From: a virus
DNA length: 25,783 bases
Strand: one strand, 5' to 3'
IMG/VR virus record: IMGVR_UViG_3300028590_000081
Span: 1 to 25,783 of that record
Shown here: positions 6,285 through 13,879 of the stretch, piece after piece
How the letters are laid out: every line of letters starts with the position of its first letter
Numbering within the stretch: the first letter of the stretch is position 1
Program-made: the position numbers and the translations under genes
Notes under the pieces: generated by a model
The model's database searches: none
Told to the model about the DNA's origin: nothing
The model's input: only the letters and a program-made list of their open reading frames with translations

Positions 6285-8476
6285 TACTGGCCTCCCTCAG
6301 TGGTCTTCGGGCGCCAGACGCCCACAACGGTGCCGCGGCAACGCCAGCGGCCGAGGCAGTCGATGTAGCCGCCGGTCGGGTAGAGCGTGTAGACCGCGCC
6401 CTGGTCGTCGGTGTTGCAGATCCACCGGCCGTGGATTTCCTTGCAGGGCGCGCAGGTTGAGCTGTCCATCTGCTCGGAGGCGTAGAGCGCGCCGACCGGT
6501 CCGGTGGAGAGCGTGGCGACGCGAGCCTGGTTCTGCGCGTCGGTCAGCGCGGAACCGAGCGCGGCTTCCGTTGGGGCGCTGGACATCTCGTCGAGAAACA
6601 GCTGCATGTGCTCGGCGATGTAGTCCTCGTCCGGCTCCGGACCGGCCACGCGCGCGGCCTCGCGTCCGGCAGCGAGGGCCAGGCGCCGCGCTTCAAAGTC
6701 GGCGATCTCCCGTGCGGCGGCTTCAAGATCCTCGGCGGTGGGCCAGGTCGCGGTGAGGTCGACGTCGCTCACGGCGGCCTCGTCGACGGCATGCCCGGCC
6801 GCGGTCTCCCCCATCGCGGCCATGGCGTCGGCGAGCACGGTCGCGGCGTCGTCGACGTCGAGGGTGAGCGCGGCGAGGTCAGTGCGGTCGCCGCCGAGCG
6901 CTGTCTTGATCGCATCGATCAGCGCGGCGATCCACTGCGAGACGACGGTGGTGTTCCAGGTCTCGACCAGCGTCGCGAGCGCGGCCACCCAGGCGGCTTG
7001 CACCGGGGCCAGATCGACCTCGTCGACGGCGTCCACATCGGACTCCGGCCACCCCGCGGGCGGGGACTCCAACGGCGGCGCGTTACGCACGACGTACCGG
7101 CGGAGGAACTCGATGAGCTGGTCGCCGACTTCGGACCGATCACCGCCGAGGGCGAGCGTGACGGTGTTCGCGGGTTGGGGGGCGCCCGGCTCCACCGGAG
7201 TCGTCGGAGCAGGGCCGGGCGCTGTCTCGGGTGCCGGCGGGTTCGCCGGCGGAAGGTGGCCGAACGTCGGCTGCGGCTCGGGCTTCTCCCACGCCAGGGA
7301 CTCCGGGAGTTCGAGCGCTTCCTTCACGGACTCGCCGGTGAACCCGGCGTCGATGTAGGTCTTCGCCGCGGCTGCCTTCGAGGTGCGTTCGGCGTTGACC
7401 TCGGCGGCGTCGGCCGGGACCGGCGAGTCGTAGTCGAACTCGAGGTCTCGCGCGGTGTCGCCGTACAGCGGCAGGAAGTCGTTGTTCAGCGCGCCCTTGA
7501 TCCGCTCCAGCCGCGGCACGGTGAGGTCTTCGGCGAAGAGGGCTTTCCCTGCGGTGGCGCTGGCGCGGTTGACGTCGTCGGAGATGCCTAGCGCGATCTT
7601 GTGCATGCCGAACGCTTCGATGATCGTGTCGCGGCCCTGCGTGCGCAGCTCGGCGAACTGCATGTCCCTCTGCGTGAACTTGCGGTCGACCCACTTGCCG
7701 TGTTCGAGGATCGCGACCCGGTGCGCACGGGCGACCCCGCGGTGCTGCTCGTCCCACCGGGCGGACAGCTCGTCGAACTCGTCGTCGGACAGGCGCCGGT
7801 CGACCTCGATGATCCCGCCGGGCTCGGCGCTGTTGAGGAAGAAGTTCCGGTTCCACTCGGCGCTGTACCGCACCGCGTCGAGGTCGGTCAGCAACGCCTG
7901 CACCGGACCCATGCCGCGGTACAGGTCCATCGGGTTCGGCATGCGAAGCTGGATAACCTCGTCCAGCCGAAGCGGGACCTCTTCGCCGTCCGGGGAGACG
8001 TAGATCCAGCCGGTGAGGAACTTCTCCGGGTGCGGGTCGGGAATCATCCGGTCCGGGCGCACCGGCCACATCTCGAGCGGGACGTTGAACCGCTTGTCGC
8101 GGGAGATGACCCAGTAGGACTCGCCGGTGAGGTCGACGTGCTGCTGGAAGGACTCGACGAACTCCTGCCGTGGCATGAACGGGTTCGGCTTGTTCCACAG
8201 GTCGAGCGCGGCGTGGCTGGTGATCTCGACGCGGTCTTCGGGCTTGCCGGACTTGGCTTTGCGGTAGAGGTGCCAGTCGACGGCGGCGGTCGAGTTCGAG
8301 GTGCGGTGCACGATCGCGAACAGGGTGCCGACACTGCCCATGGCGGACATCTGCTGGACAGCGTCGGTGCGGCGACCGATGAGGTTCGAGAATCGGCCGG
8401 CGGCGCGGGAGACGAGCGGGACCGGGGACTCGTTGGTGACGCGTCCGCGGGCGAGGCCGCCGAGGAGGCTAACCAC
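6284..8476 (-). CDS. Portal protein fused to a MuF-like C-terminal domain
   Basis: 730 aa, much longer than a typical 400-500 aa phage portal. Residues 1 to about 400 show the HK97-type portal pattern (VHRTSNSTAAVDWHLYR, LDLWNKPNPF, SFQQHVDLTGESYWVI, FFLNSAEPGGIIEVD, GISDDVNRASATAGKALF). The portal forms the dodecameric DNA channel at the head vertex. A Pro-rich linker at about 400-445 joins it to a roughly 280-residue C-terminal region that ends in a Cys-rich MuF-like motif (SEQMDSSTCAPCKEIHGRW, then GGYIDCLGRWRC). MuF-type proteins are minor head proteins that are usually separate genes. The start at ATG 8476 overlaps the upstream small membrane gene by eight bases. Confidence 0.92.
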   Translation of the reverse strand: MVSLLGGLARGRVTNESPVPLVSRAAGRFSNLIGRRTDAVQQMSAMGSVGTLFAIVHRTSNSTAAVDWHLYRKAKSGKPEDRVEITSHAALDLWNKPNPFMPRQEFVESFQQHVDLTGESYWVISRDKRFNVPLEMWPVRPDRMIPDPHPEKFLTGWIYVSPDGEEVPLRLDEVIQLRMPNPMDLYRGMGPVQALLTDLDAVRYSAEWNRNFFLNSAEPGGIIEVDRRLSDDEFDELSARWDEQHRGVARAHRVAILEHGKWVDRKFTQRDMQFAELRTQGRDTIIEAFGMHKIALGISDDVNRASATAGKALFAEDLTVPRLERIKGALNNDFLPLYGDTARDLEFDYDSPVPADAAEVNAERTSKAAAAKTYIDAGFTGESVKEALELPESLAWEKPEPQPTFGHLPPANPPAPETAPGPAPTTPVEPGAPQPANTVTLALGGDRSEVGDQLIEFLRRYVVRNAPPLESPPAGWPESDVDAVDEVDLAPVQAAWVAALATLVETWNTTVVSQWIAALIDAIKTALGGDRTDLAALTLDVDDAATVLADAMAAMGETAAGHAVDEAAVSDVDLTATWPTAEDLEAAAREIADFEARRLALAAGREAARVAGPEPDEDYIAEHMQLFLDEMSSAPTEAALGSALTDAQNQARVATLSTGPVGALYASEQMDSSTCAPCKEIHGRWICNTDDQGAVYTLYPTGGYIDCLGRWRCRGTVVGVWRPKTTEGGQ

Positions 8477-8675
8477 GTCGCGCCTGCTTGCGGCGCGGTT
8501 CCATGTCGGCGCGGAGTTCGACGATCAGGCACGAGATGGCGATGGCGACCCATCCGGCGATGTCGCACCAGGCGAACATGCCGATGACGAGCGCAGCGCA
8601 TCCGGCGAGGACCCAGAACAAGGGCAGCACGTAGACCAGCGCGGGGCGGAGCAGCGCTCCCAGACCGGTCAGCAT
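8469..8675 (-). CDS. Small two-helix membrane protein, first gene of head operon
   Basis: 68 aa from ATG 8675. Two hydrophobic segments (ALVYVLPLFWVLAGCAALVIG and CDIAGWVAIAISCLIVEL, quoted in part) are followed by a basic tail (MEPRRKQARRG), so it is probably an inner-membrane protein with a cytoplasmic C-terminus. It overlaps the portal start by eight bases, indicating translational coupling. The open frame extends upstream to 8819, but that part is the divergent promoter region and has no ribosome site, so I chose 8675. There is no clear Shine-Dalgarno sequence here either; the transcript may be leaderless. Function unknown; small membrane proteins in this position are common in phages but uncharacterised. 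Confidence 0.55.
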   Translation of the reverse strand: MLTGLGALLRPALVYVLPLFWVLAGCAALVIGMFAWCDIAGWVAIAISCLIVELRADMEPRRKQARRG

Positions 8676-8681
8676 GGGCAC

Positions 8682-8787
8682 AATGTACAGCCGAACCCGA
8701 TCAAGTTGACACATTGCATACCGCTCTGACCTGCGTGAACGGCCAGGTTGCACGCTCATTGCCGGACTGCACTGTACATTCTGTACA
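8682..8787. promoter_or_regulatory. Divergent promoter/operator with repeated CTGTACATT boxes
   Basis: This AT-richer intergenic stretch lies between two divergent starts. CTGTACATTSTG occurs once on each strand: leftward just before the ATG at 8675 and rightward at 8772-8783. In the rightward copy it is part of the near-palindrome TGTACATTCTGTACA (8773-8787). TACATT could act as a -10 box in each direction. A TTGACA lies at 8706-8711 but has no good -10 partner. The HTH protein encoded at 8819 is the obvious candidate to bind these sites. The promoter call is tentative; the repeated box is directly visible. Confidence 0.5.
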
Positions 8788-8818
8788 CCACCGGACCACG
8801 GCTCATTAGGCGGACACA

Positions 8819-9043
8819 ATGGACACCCGAAATGTGACCCTCGACGACGTGCGTGGCTGGCCGCCGCTCGTGTCGATGGCGGCCGCGTGCAGCGTTCTCG
8901 GCGTCGGCCGGTCGACCGGCTACGAGCTGGCCGACAAGGACGACTTCCCCTGCAAGGTCGTCCGTGTCGGATCCCGCATCCGGGTCGTCACCGCGAGCCT
9001 GCTCGCACTCCTCGAAGGCGAGACCGCGGCCGAGCTACACTAA
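8819..9043 (+). CDS. Small HTH (AlpA/excisionase-like) DNA-binding protein
   Basis: 74 aa. Residues about 15-66 fit a winged helix of the AlpA/MerR-like excisionase type: LVSMAAACSVLGVGRSTGYE is the helix-turn-helix with the typical GVGRSTxYE turn, followed by DDFPCKVVRVGSRIRVVTAS as the wing that packs against a final helix. Proteins of this type act as excisionases or local transcription regulators in actinobacterial mobile elements. It is the only plus-strand gene in the left 14 kb. It sits between the portal and terminase units with its own upstream boxes and downstream terminator, so it looks like a moron. The ribosome site is weak (AGGCGG). Confidence 0.8.
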   Translation: MDTRNVTLDDVRGWPPLVSMAAACSVLGVGRSTGYELADKDDFPCKVVRVGSRIRVVTASLLALLEGETAAELH

Positions 9044-9122
9044 CCGCGCCGGATTGGGGAACGCACCGGGGGCGCCCGGCCTCACCGGCTCCAAACCACC
9101 CGAGGACCTCGACCTCGGCCTA

Positions 9123-9154
9123 CGCCCGGCAGCTACGGCTGCCGGGCGTTTCTC
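9123..9154 (+). terminator. Rho-independent terminator after the HTH gene
   Basis: Perfect 10-bp inverted repeat (CGCCCGGCAG at 9123-9132, CTGCCGGGCG at 9139-9148) with a six-base loop, followed by TTTCTC. Its position 80 bases after the HTH stop, and the T-rich tail on the plus strand, support a terminator for that gene. Confidence 0.8.
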
Positions 9155-9158
9155 ATGC

Positions 9159-9194
9159 GAAGGGCCCCCGACGCCACCGCATCGAGGGCCCTTC
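9159..9194 (-). terminator. Hairpin after the terminase gene
   Basis: Perfect 9-bp inverted repeat (GAAGGGCCC at 9159-9167 and GGGCCCTTC at 9186-9194) with an 18-base loop, about 50 bases beyond the terminase stop in its transcription direction. There is no T-run. With the adjacent hairpin it probably separates the two convergent transcripts. Confidence 0.55.
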
Positions 9195-9242
9195 AGTCGA
9201 CCGCCAGTCCCGAAACCAGCGCCAACCACTGCACGCGGGAGC

Positions 9243-10679
9243 CTACCGCCTTCCACCGCCGAGCTGGCGGAACCGCGGCCGGACCGCCGAGACGAGCAGC
9301 CGGTTCAACGCCTGCGATGCCGTGTCGACCTGGTCGTCCTTGCTGCCATTGGGGAACGCGGCGCACTCCTCGACGAAGTCACCGACCCACGGCGCGAGCT
9401 TCTCGTGCGGCAGGAACGTGTTCCCCGACTCCACATAGGACGACACCGCCGCGACCCGCGCCTCCTTGGACTCGGTCGGGGAGATCGGGATGATGCCGCC
9501 CACCGTGGACTGGAGTTGCGCGATGACGGCGGTGCCGTTCGCCTTGTCCTCCACCAGCTTCGCGTGTGCGGTGGGCCACTTCGCCGACAGGGCGAGCAGG
9601 GCGCGGCACGTCGTCGGGAAGTCCATGCGCCCGCGAACCTGGTCGAGCAGGTAGGCGTCCGCGCCGCGCCGTCCCCACACCTGCCCGACGACGTAGTCGG
9701 CTTTCTTGGTGTCCTTGAACGCCATGTCCCACGACTGGATGACCTCGTCGAATCGGGACGGCAGCATCGTCCCGTTGTCCTGCTCGACCCATTGCGGTGC
9801 GGTGTAGTACTTCCACCATCCGCGCTTGAGCATGTCGCCGTCGGCCGGTGACGGAGAGCCTTGGTAGAGGGCGCCCCATACTCGGGGGCCGACGTCCTTT
9901 TCGATCTCGGCCCATTCCTTCGGTGTCCGGCCGCGCGAGGACACCAGGTATTCCCCTGGTTCGCGGCCGAGCGGGTCGTCGGCGGTCTCGGCCAGGGCGG
10001 GGACGTTGACGAATTCCCAGTCGCCGGTGTCGATCAACCTGCCAGCAAGATCGTCTTCATGCCAGCGGGTCAAGATCAAAACCACCGGTGTGCCGGGCGC
10101 GAACCTCGTGCGCGCGACGTTCGTCCACCAGTCCCAGCACGCTTCCCGCCGAACCTCGGAGTCCGCCTCCGCCCTGCCCTTGATCGGGTCGTCGATGATC
10201 AGCAGGTCCACCGGGCGCCCGGTCAGCGGGCCGCCGATACCGACCGAGTACACGCCGCCGTCGTGCCCCTCCAGCTGCCACTCGTGCGCGGCCGACGTGT
10301 CGTTGCGGACACGCAACCCGATCTCGGGATGCTCGGCGATGTCGTTGCGGATCTGCCGCCCCCACCGGCGCGCGACACCGAGCTCGTAGGAGGCGATCGC
10401 GATCCGCAGCTCCGGATCCTGCTTCAGCATCCACGTCGGGAACCGGCGCGACACCCGCTCACTTTTGCCTTCTTGGGGAGGCATCGACCAGATCAGGCGG
10501 GTGCACTCCCCCCGCGCGACCGCGGCAAGCTTCTCGTCGAGCAGGTCCAGCGCCGGAGTCTGGACGTTGCTCGGGTCGAGACTGCTGGTGAACTCCCCGA
10601 GGGATAGCGCCGGGCGCGCTTCGTCGGCGGCCTGCTCCTCGAGGAGCCGCGCGGCAAGCAGCAGCCCGTCCACGGTCAC
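9243..10679 (-). CDS. terL: Terminase large subunit
   Basis: 478 aa, full length for the family. The N-terminal ATPase has a Walker A-like loop SMPPQEGKSE (65-74), Walker B LLIIDD (159-164), and the coupling motif TRWHEDD (204-210). The C-terminal RNase H-like nuclease has its acidic residues in SWDMAFKDT (D318), VEDKANG (E377, D378) and SKDDQVDTASQAL (D448, D449). It translocates DNA into the prohead through the portal and cuts the packaged concatemer. ATG 10679 overlaps the small-subunit stop by four bases. Unusually, the gene is separated from the portal operon by a convergent plus-strand gene and terminators, so terminase and head genes must be transcribed separately. Confidence 0.96.
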   Translation of the reverse strand: MTVDGLLLAARLLEEQAADEARPALSLGEFTSSLDPSNVQTPALDLLDEKLAAVARGECTRLIWSMPPQEGKSERVSRRFPTWMLKQDPELRIAIASYELGVARRWGRQIRNDIAEHPEIGLRVRNDTSAAHEWQLEGHDGGVYSVGIGGPLTGRPVDLLIIDDPIKGRAEADSEVRREACWDWWTNVARTRFAPGTPVVLILTRWHEDDLAGRLIDTGDWEFVNVPALAETADDPLGREPGEYLVSSRGRTPKEWAEIEKDVGPRVWGALYQGSPSPADGDMLKRGWWKYYTAPQWVEQDNGTMLPSRFDEVIQSWDMAFKDTKKADYVVGQVWGRRGADAYLLDQVRGRMDFPTTCRALLALSAKWPTAHAKLVEDKANGTAVIAQLQSTVGGIIPISPTESKEARVAAVSSYVESGNTFLPHEKLAPWVGDFVEECAAFPNGSKDDQVDTASQALNRLLVSAVRPRFRQLGGGRR

Positions 10680-11449
10680 ACGACCTTGAGGTGTCTCGCT
10701 GCGGCGATCTTCGCCGGACCGCGCTGGCCGGCCGGGATCCCGGCGGCGTCGAGCGCGGCTTCGATCGCGCCGAGCACCATCTCGGCTTGTCGCTCGGCGA
10801 GCCGGACCTGGCGCTCAGCGAGCCCGGCGGCGATGGCCTTGGCGGCGAAGTTCGCGCACCGGTCCCGTTCGTCGGCCTCCAGCTTGGTGAGGCCGCGGAT
10901 CATGTCGCCGGTGGCGTAGATGCGGCCGTCCTTGGTGTCGGCGTAGGAGCTGCCGATGAGGGCGGAGACACCGCCGGTGTTGAAGATCCGGTACAGGTCT
11001 TCGCGTGCGACCTGCACCTCGGGTGCCTCGGGCCGGTCGTCGTCGATGCGCTCGGGTTCGTCGGCGACGAGGAGCTTCTCTGCTTCGAGCCCGGCTTGGA
11101 TCCGTTCGGCGGCGTCGAACGCTTCGGACAGCAGCTGCGAGTACAGCTCGGCGCGGGCGGAGGATTGGGACACGAGCCGGAGGAGGACTTCGCCGGGATC
11201 GACCTTCGAGTCGCCGAGTCCCCAGTTCATCACCTCGGCGCGCACGGCGGCTTTCGCACGGACTTGCTTGGTGCGGCCGCCGTGGGACCAGCACACGACG
11301 CCGCCGGTGATGGAGTGGTTGTCGCAATCGCGGCGGAGGATCTCGCCTTGTTCGTCGCGGACGTACTCGCCGTTGTCGTCGCGGAGTTTCACCTTGACCT
11401 TGCACATCGGGTTCGGCGGGCTCCCGGCCGGCTTCTTCCGTTCCGCCAT
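10676..11449 (-). CDS. terS: Probable terminase small subunit
   Basis: 257 aa from ATG 11449. GGAGG sits six bases upstream, better spaced for this ATG than for the GTG three bases earlier. The N-terminus has a Cys/His cluster (C16, C42, C53, H56, in DCDNHS and CWSHGGRTKQVRAKA), the pattern of actinophage small terminases. Long amphipathic helices follow (ELYSQLLSEAFDAAERIQ, and a C-terminal LAERQVRLAERQAEMVLG helix). The small subunit recognises the packaging site and loads TerL. Direct four-base overlap with terL supports the call. The recognition site itself was not identified. Confidence 0.82.
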   Translation of the reverse strand: MAERKKPAGSPPNPMCKVKVKLRDDNGEYVRDEQGEILRRDCDNHSITGGVVCWSHGGRTKQVRAKAAVRAEVMNWGLGDSKVDPGEVLLRLVSQSSARAELYSQLLSEAFDAAERIQAGLEAEKLLVADEPERIDDDRPEAPEVQVAREDLYRIFNTGGVSALIGSSYADTKDGRIYATGDMIRGLTKLEADERDRCANFAAKAIAAGLAERQVRLAERQAEMVLGAIEAALDAAGIPAGQRGPAKIAAARHLKVV

Positions 11450-11838
11450 CACGCACCTCCGGTCCGGAATCCGGTGGGCTTCCAGTTGTCGATGTCGCCG
11501 AACAGGCGTCGCTCCGCGTCTTCGGCGGCGCGCCGCTCGGCCTCATCGAGTGCGTTGTAGCGCGCGCCCCGGAGGCAGGCCGGGACCGTCGGAGGCAACC
11601 GCGTCTGCTTGGCGTCCTCCAGCCATTCAGCCGGGAACAGGGTTATTCCGTCGCGCTCGGACTCGATGACCGTGTGCACGTTCTCTATCGGGATGTTGCC
11701 GACGGCGGCGACCAGCTCGCGGTACGAACGGTTCACGGCGGCATGGGCCGAGATGAGCGCAGCCCCTTCGGACAGCTCGGCGCGCACGCCATCCGTGTTC
11801 GTGGGCAGGATGTGGCCGCCCGGCTCGGTGTCGGTCAT
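11449..11838 (-). CDS. Unknown protein upstream of terminase
   Basis: 129 aa from ATG 11838, which forms an ATGA overlap with the preceding gene; the longer frame upstream is a shadow. The protein starts MTDTEPGGHILPTNTDGVRA, with a helical middle (SAHAAVNRSYRELVAAVG) and an acidic helix near the end (ALDEAERRAAEDAERRLFG). No Cys cluster, membrane or signal segment is seen. One-base overlap with the small terminase gene places it in the packaging operon. I do not recognise the family. Confidence 0.75.
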   Translation of the reverse strand: MTDTEPGGHILPTNTDGVRAELSEGAALISAHAAVNRSYRELVAAVGNIPIENVHTVIESERDGITLFPAEWLEDAKQTRLPPTVPACLRGARYNALDEAERRAAEDAERRLFGDIDNWKPTGFRTGGA

Positions 11839-12092
11839 CGTGGTGCCGTTTCGTCGAGGAGTTCCCAGGTGCGGCATGGCCACTCGGGACGCTCGGCGGC
11901 GTAGCCGCCGAAGTCGCAGCCGTCGCATTCCCGGCAGACCTCGTCAGGCGAGTGGAGCTGAGCAATCGCGGTGACGAGCCCGCCGACGGCGAGGAGCTGC
12001 TCGTGCCGCGCATCTTCGCGGCCTTCGCGGGCAAGTCGTTCGGCGCGCTGTCGGATCGCCGTGTCGCCGGGGGTGGGGTCGTAGTCGGTCAT
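11835..12092 (-). CDS. Small Cys-rich protein, possible zinc binder
   Basis: 85 aa from ATG 12092, with GAGGAGGG a few bases upstream. It has a helical N-terminal half rich in Arg/Glu (IRQRAERLAREGREDARHEQ) and a C-terminal CRECDGCDFGGYAAERPEWPC-type cluster (quoted loosely; four Cys), which could bind one zinc or iron atom. The start overlaps the preceding gene's stop by four bases and the end overlaps the next start by four bases. Similar small Cys proteins are frequent in actinophage early operons, but the role is unknown. Confidence 0.75.
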   Translation of the reverse strand: MTDYDPTPGDTAIRQRAERLAREGREDARHEQLLAVGGLVTAIAQLHSPDEVCRECDGCDFGGYAAERPEWPCRTWELLDETAPR

Positions 12093-12367
12093 CGGCCCCT
12101 CCTCGGCCCGCGGCGTGCTTCGGCTGCGGTGATGACCCCGCCGTCGCGGAACGGCACACCGTCGACCATGGCCCTGGTTACGACACGACCGGCAGCGATC
12201 GGGACGTCGCCAGGGTGCAGCAGCCAGGCGCGTTCGATCTCGGTGCGCTGTGCGCCGGTCAGGTCGCGGCGGAAACCGAGGCGGCCGGGCATCTCCGGCG
12301 CACGCAGGCCGAGCCGTTGCGCGGTGCCGGTTCGGATCGGGTGGTTCATGTGGACAGTGTGCGCCAT
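12089..12367 (-). CDS. Small basic unknown protein
   Basis: 92 aa from ATG 12367; a GTG at 12373 that overlaps the preceding stop as GTGA is an equally possible start, and neither has a clear ribosome site. The protein is Arg-rich (RLGFRRDLTGAQRTEIERAW, C-terminal ARRGPRRGR), with a short helix-strand centre (DVPIAAGRVVTRAMVDGVPF). Lack of Cys and of membrane segments leaves no clue to function; nucleic-acid binding is possible from charge only. It is part of the tightly overlapping pre-terminase operon. Confidence 0.65.
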   Translation of the reverse strand: MAHTVHMNHPIRTGTAQRLGLRAPEMPGRLGFRRDLTGAQRTEIERAWLLHPGDVPIAAGRVVTRAMVDGVPFRDGGVITAAEARRGPRRGR

Positions 12368-12369
12368 CG

Positions 12370-12975
12370 TCACGCCGATTCGTCCAACGTCGGAATCCTT
12401 TCGCCGACACGCCGCCAGCGCGTGCCATCCACGGTGCTGAACGCAACCTCAAAACGAGTGCGCCCCTCGCGGAACCTATCCACGAAACCTTGGGTGAAGG
12501 GCTCCGAAGCTGGCACCACCCACATCTCCCATGGCGTGCTCATCGGGCCAGTCGGCAGCAGCACAGGCCGTTCTCCGCCCTGCGTCGCCATCGGAACGAC
12601 GATGTCATCATCGAAACCCTCGATCTGAAAGTGCATGGCAACGATCTGGGCCTTGAGTATCGGCTCGGTCGACCAATTCTCGACCTTGACGCGGTATCCG
12701 GTACCGATGCTGGTCTGCGTCTGCTGCACTCGAACGTAGTGCGCCCGCACCCGCGCCTGATCTTCATCACGTCGATGCTCACGTCGTCGCTCGTCGCCTG
12801 CGATCCGAAGTGCCGCCCACGCAGCAAAGAACGCGCCGAGTCCGCCAGCCCACTGGCCGAGCCCGGCCCACGCGTCAGTGCCGAGGAACGGCTGGAGCGC
12901 CATGGCGATGACCACGGCCGAGACCGCCATGACGATCGTGCCCCGGCGGCCAATGCGGTCGAGCAGCTTCTTCAC
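12370..12975 (-). CDS. Two-TM membrane protein with cytoplasmic domain
   Basis: 201 aa, GTG start at 12975 overlapping the preceding stop as GTGA, with AGGAA upstream. Two hydrophobic segments at about 14-31 (IVMAVSAVVIAMALQPFL) and 41-60 (WAGGLGAFFAAWAALRIAG) are followed by a strongly charged stretch (DERRREHRRDEDQARVRAHY) and a beta-rich C-terminal domain (YRVKVENWSTEP, PWEMWVVPAS). The layout is that of widespread actinobacterial hypothetical membrane proteins whose soluble part resembles an Ig-like fold. Its presence in a phage operon may indicate superinfection or host-membrane interaction, which is only inference. Confidence 0.75.
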   Translation of the reverse strand: MKKLLDRIGRRGTIVMAVSAVVIAMALQPFLGTDAWAGLGQWAGGLGAFFAAWAALRIAGDERRREHRRDEDQARVRAHYVRVQQTQTSIGTGYRVKVENWSTEPILKAQIVAMHFQIEGFDDDIVVPMATQGGERPVLLPTGPMSTPWEMWVVPASEPFTQGFVDRFREGRTRFEVAFSTVDGTRWRRVGERIPTLDESA

Positions 12976-13190
12976 GGCTGCCGTTCCTCGCGGTGGGCGG
13001 GGATCGTCGGTAGGGCCTTGGCGATGTTCGCCATGATCCCGGGCGCGGCCTGCCGCATCGCCTCGTTGGCCTGTTCCGCCATCCGACCCAGGGCCTGCAT
13101 GTTGGCCTGCAACGCCTTCACCGCGTCCGGGTCCAGCTTCGGCATCAGACCGGACATTTTGATCTCAGACAGCTTCGCGGGCTCGGTCAT
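12972..13190 (-). CDS. Small Met/Ala-rich helical protein
   Basis: 72 aa from ATG 13190, with GAGAGGAA as ribosome site inside the end of the upstream gene (four-base overlap). The sequence is almost wholly helical and rich in Met, Ala and Gln (KALQANMQALGRMAEQANEA, MRQAAPGIMANIAKALP). It could form a coiled coil or oligomer. No recognised family. The longer frame upstream is antisense to real coding and was ignored. Confidence 0.7.
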   Translation of the reverse strand: MTEPAKLSEIKMSGLMPKLDPDAVKALQANMQALGRMAEQANEAMRQAAPGIMANIAKALPTIPAHREERQP

Positions 13191-13369
13191 GGTTTCTGTT
13201 CCTCTCGGGTTTCCTCGACGACCAAGCCGACCAGCTCGGCGTCCGGGTCGCCTGGTGTGTGGCCGCGCACGGTCTCGGTCCAGCTGGTCCGAGTTCCGTC
13301 GGGGCGGCGGATGTCGCCCGTGGTCTGCCAGTAGCTGCGCGGGTGGGCGGTGAACGGCTCGTCGCTCAA
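13187..13369 (-). CDS. Small unknown protein with TTG start
   Basis: 60 aa. The best start is TTG 13369: GAGAGGAG lies eight bases upstream and the TTGA overlap with the preceding stop copies the coupling seen along the operon. A GTG at 13378 would leave no room for the ribosome site. The protein begins MSDEPFTAHPRSYWQTTGDI and continues with TSWTETVRGHTPGDPDAELV, looking like a small beta-type domain. No family recognised. Confidence 0.65.
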   Translation of the reverse strand: MSDEPFTAHPRSYWQTTGDIRRPDGTRTSWTETVRGHTPGDPDAELVGLVVEETREEQKP

Positions 13370-13863
13370 GGACGCCACTCCTCTCGGTATTGCGGGTGGC
13401 CGGCGTGCGGCAGGGCGAGCAGGCGGAGCGTGCTGCACGGGTACTCGACATGCTCGTGTCCGACGCACTTCTGCCACGGCGGATCCCAGTTCTCCGGCTC
13501 GACGAAGTACCGGCCATCGCTGCTGTCGACCAGCGCGCCTGGCCCGTGCTCGGCGATGATCGCTCGTTTGGCGGCGACGTCGGCCAGCACGACACGTGGG
13601 TGCACCGCCGCCAGATACGCCAGCTCGGCGTCGCCGCTCCCCCACGGGTAGCTCGGGAACGCGTCGCGGTCAGCGGTGCCCGATCCGTCGGCGAACTGTT
13701 CGCCCGCGCGCTCGCGCCCGATCTCCGCTTCGCACGCTTCGGCCTTGGCCTGCAAGTCGTCGAGCTGGGCTCGCAGGAATTCGGTGATGTTGGGCCCAGT
13801 TTGACCAAGATCGTTTGCATCAAGATCAACGCCACCAAGATCATTACGTTCAAGATCAACCAC
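13366..13863 (-). CDS. DUF6221-like protein with repeat-encoded N-terminus
   Basis: 165 aa from GTG 13863, preceded by GAGG at a good distance; a TTG at 13875 is a weaker alternative. From residue about 26 (ITEFLRAQLDDLQAKAEACE) to the end (CSTLRLLALPHAGHPQYREE) it matches the actinobacterial DUF6221 pattern, including the helix VLADVAAKRAIIAEH and the HEHVEYPC segment. These proteins are of unknown function and common in actinobacterial genomes and phages. The first 22 residues (VDLERNDLGGVDLDANDLGQ) do not belong to the family; they are translation of four GATCTTG repeats with 15-base spacing. No ATG, GTG or TTG exists at the expected family start, so the repeat seems to have been added in frame to the gene's 5' end. 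Confidence 0.75.
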   Translation of the reverse strand: MVDLERNDLGGVDLDANDLGQTGPNITEFLRAQLDDLQAKAEACEAEIGRERAGEQFADGSGTADRDAFPSYPWGSGDAELAYLAAVHPRVVLADVAAKRAIIAEHGPGALVDSSDGRYFVEPENWDPPWQKCVGHEHVEYPCSTLRLLALPHAGHPQYREEWRP

Positions 13864-13879
13864 GGGGTACCTCAAGATC
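13806..13879 (-). repeat. GATCTTG repeat array, left cluster 1 (5 copies)
   Basis: Cores on the minus strand occupy 13806-13812, 13821-13827, 13836-13842, 13851-13857 and 13873-13879. The four inside the DUF6221-like gene are exactly 15 bases apart; the fifth is 22 bases further upstream. The TGA stop of the cupin-like gene (13856-13858) straddles the 13851 copy. All point in the direction of local transcription. Confidence 0.85.

Noticed and set aside
10071-10080. TCAAGATCAA inside terminase, and similar GATCTTG or CAAGATC hits at about 6733, 18340-18415, 21199 and 25300
   Set aside because: They are isolated, lie within conserved coding sequence and lack the flanking GTY...RWC context, so they are probably chance.
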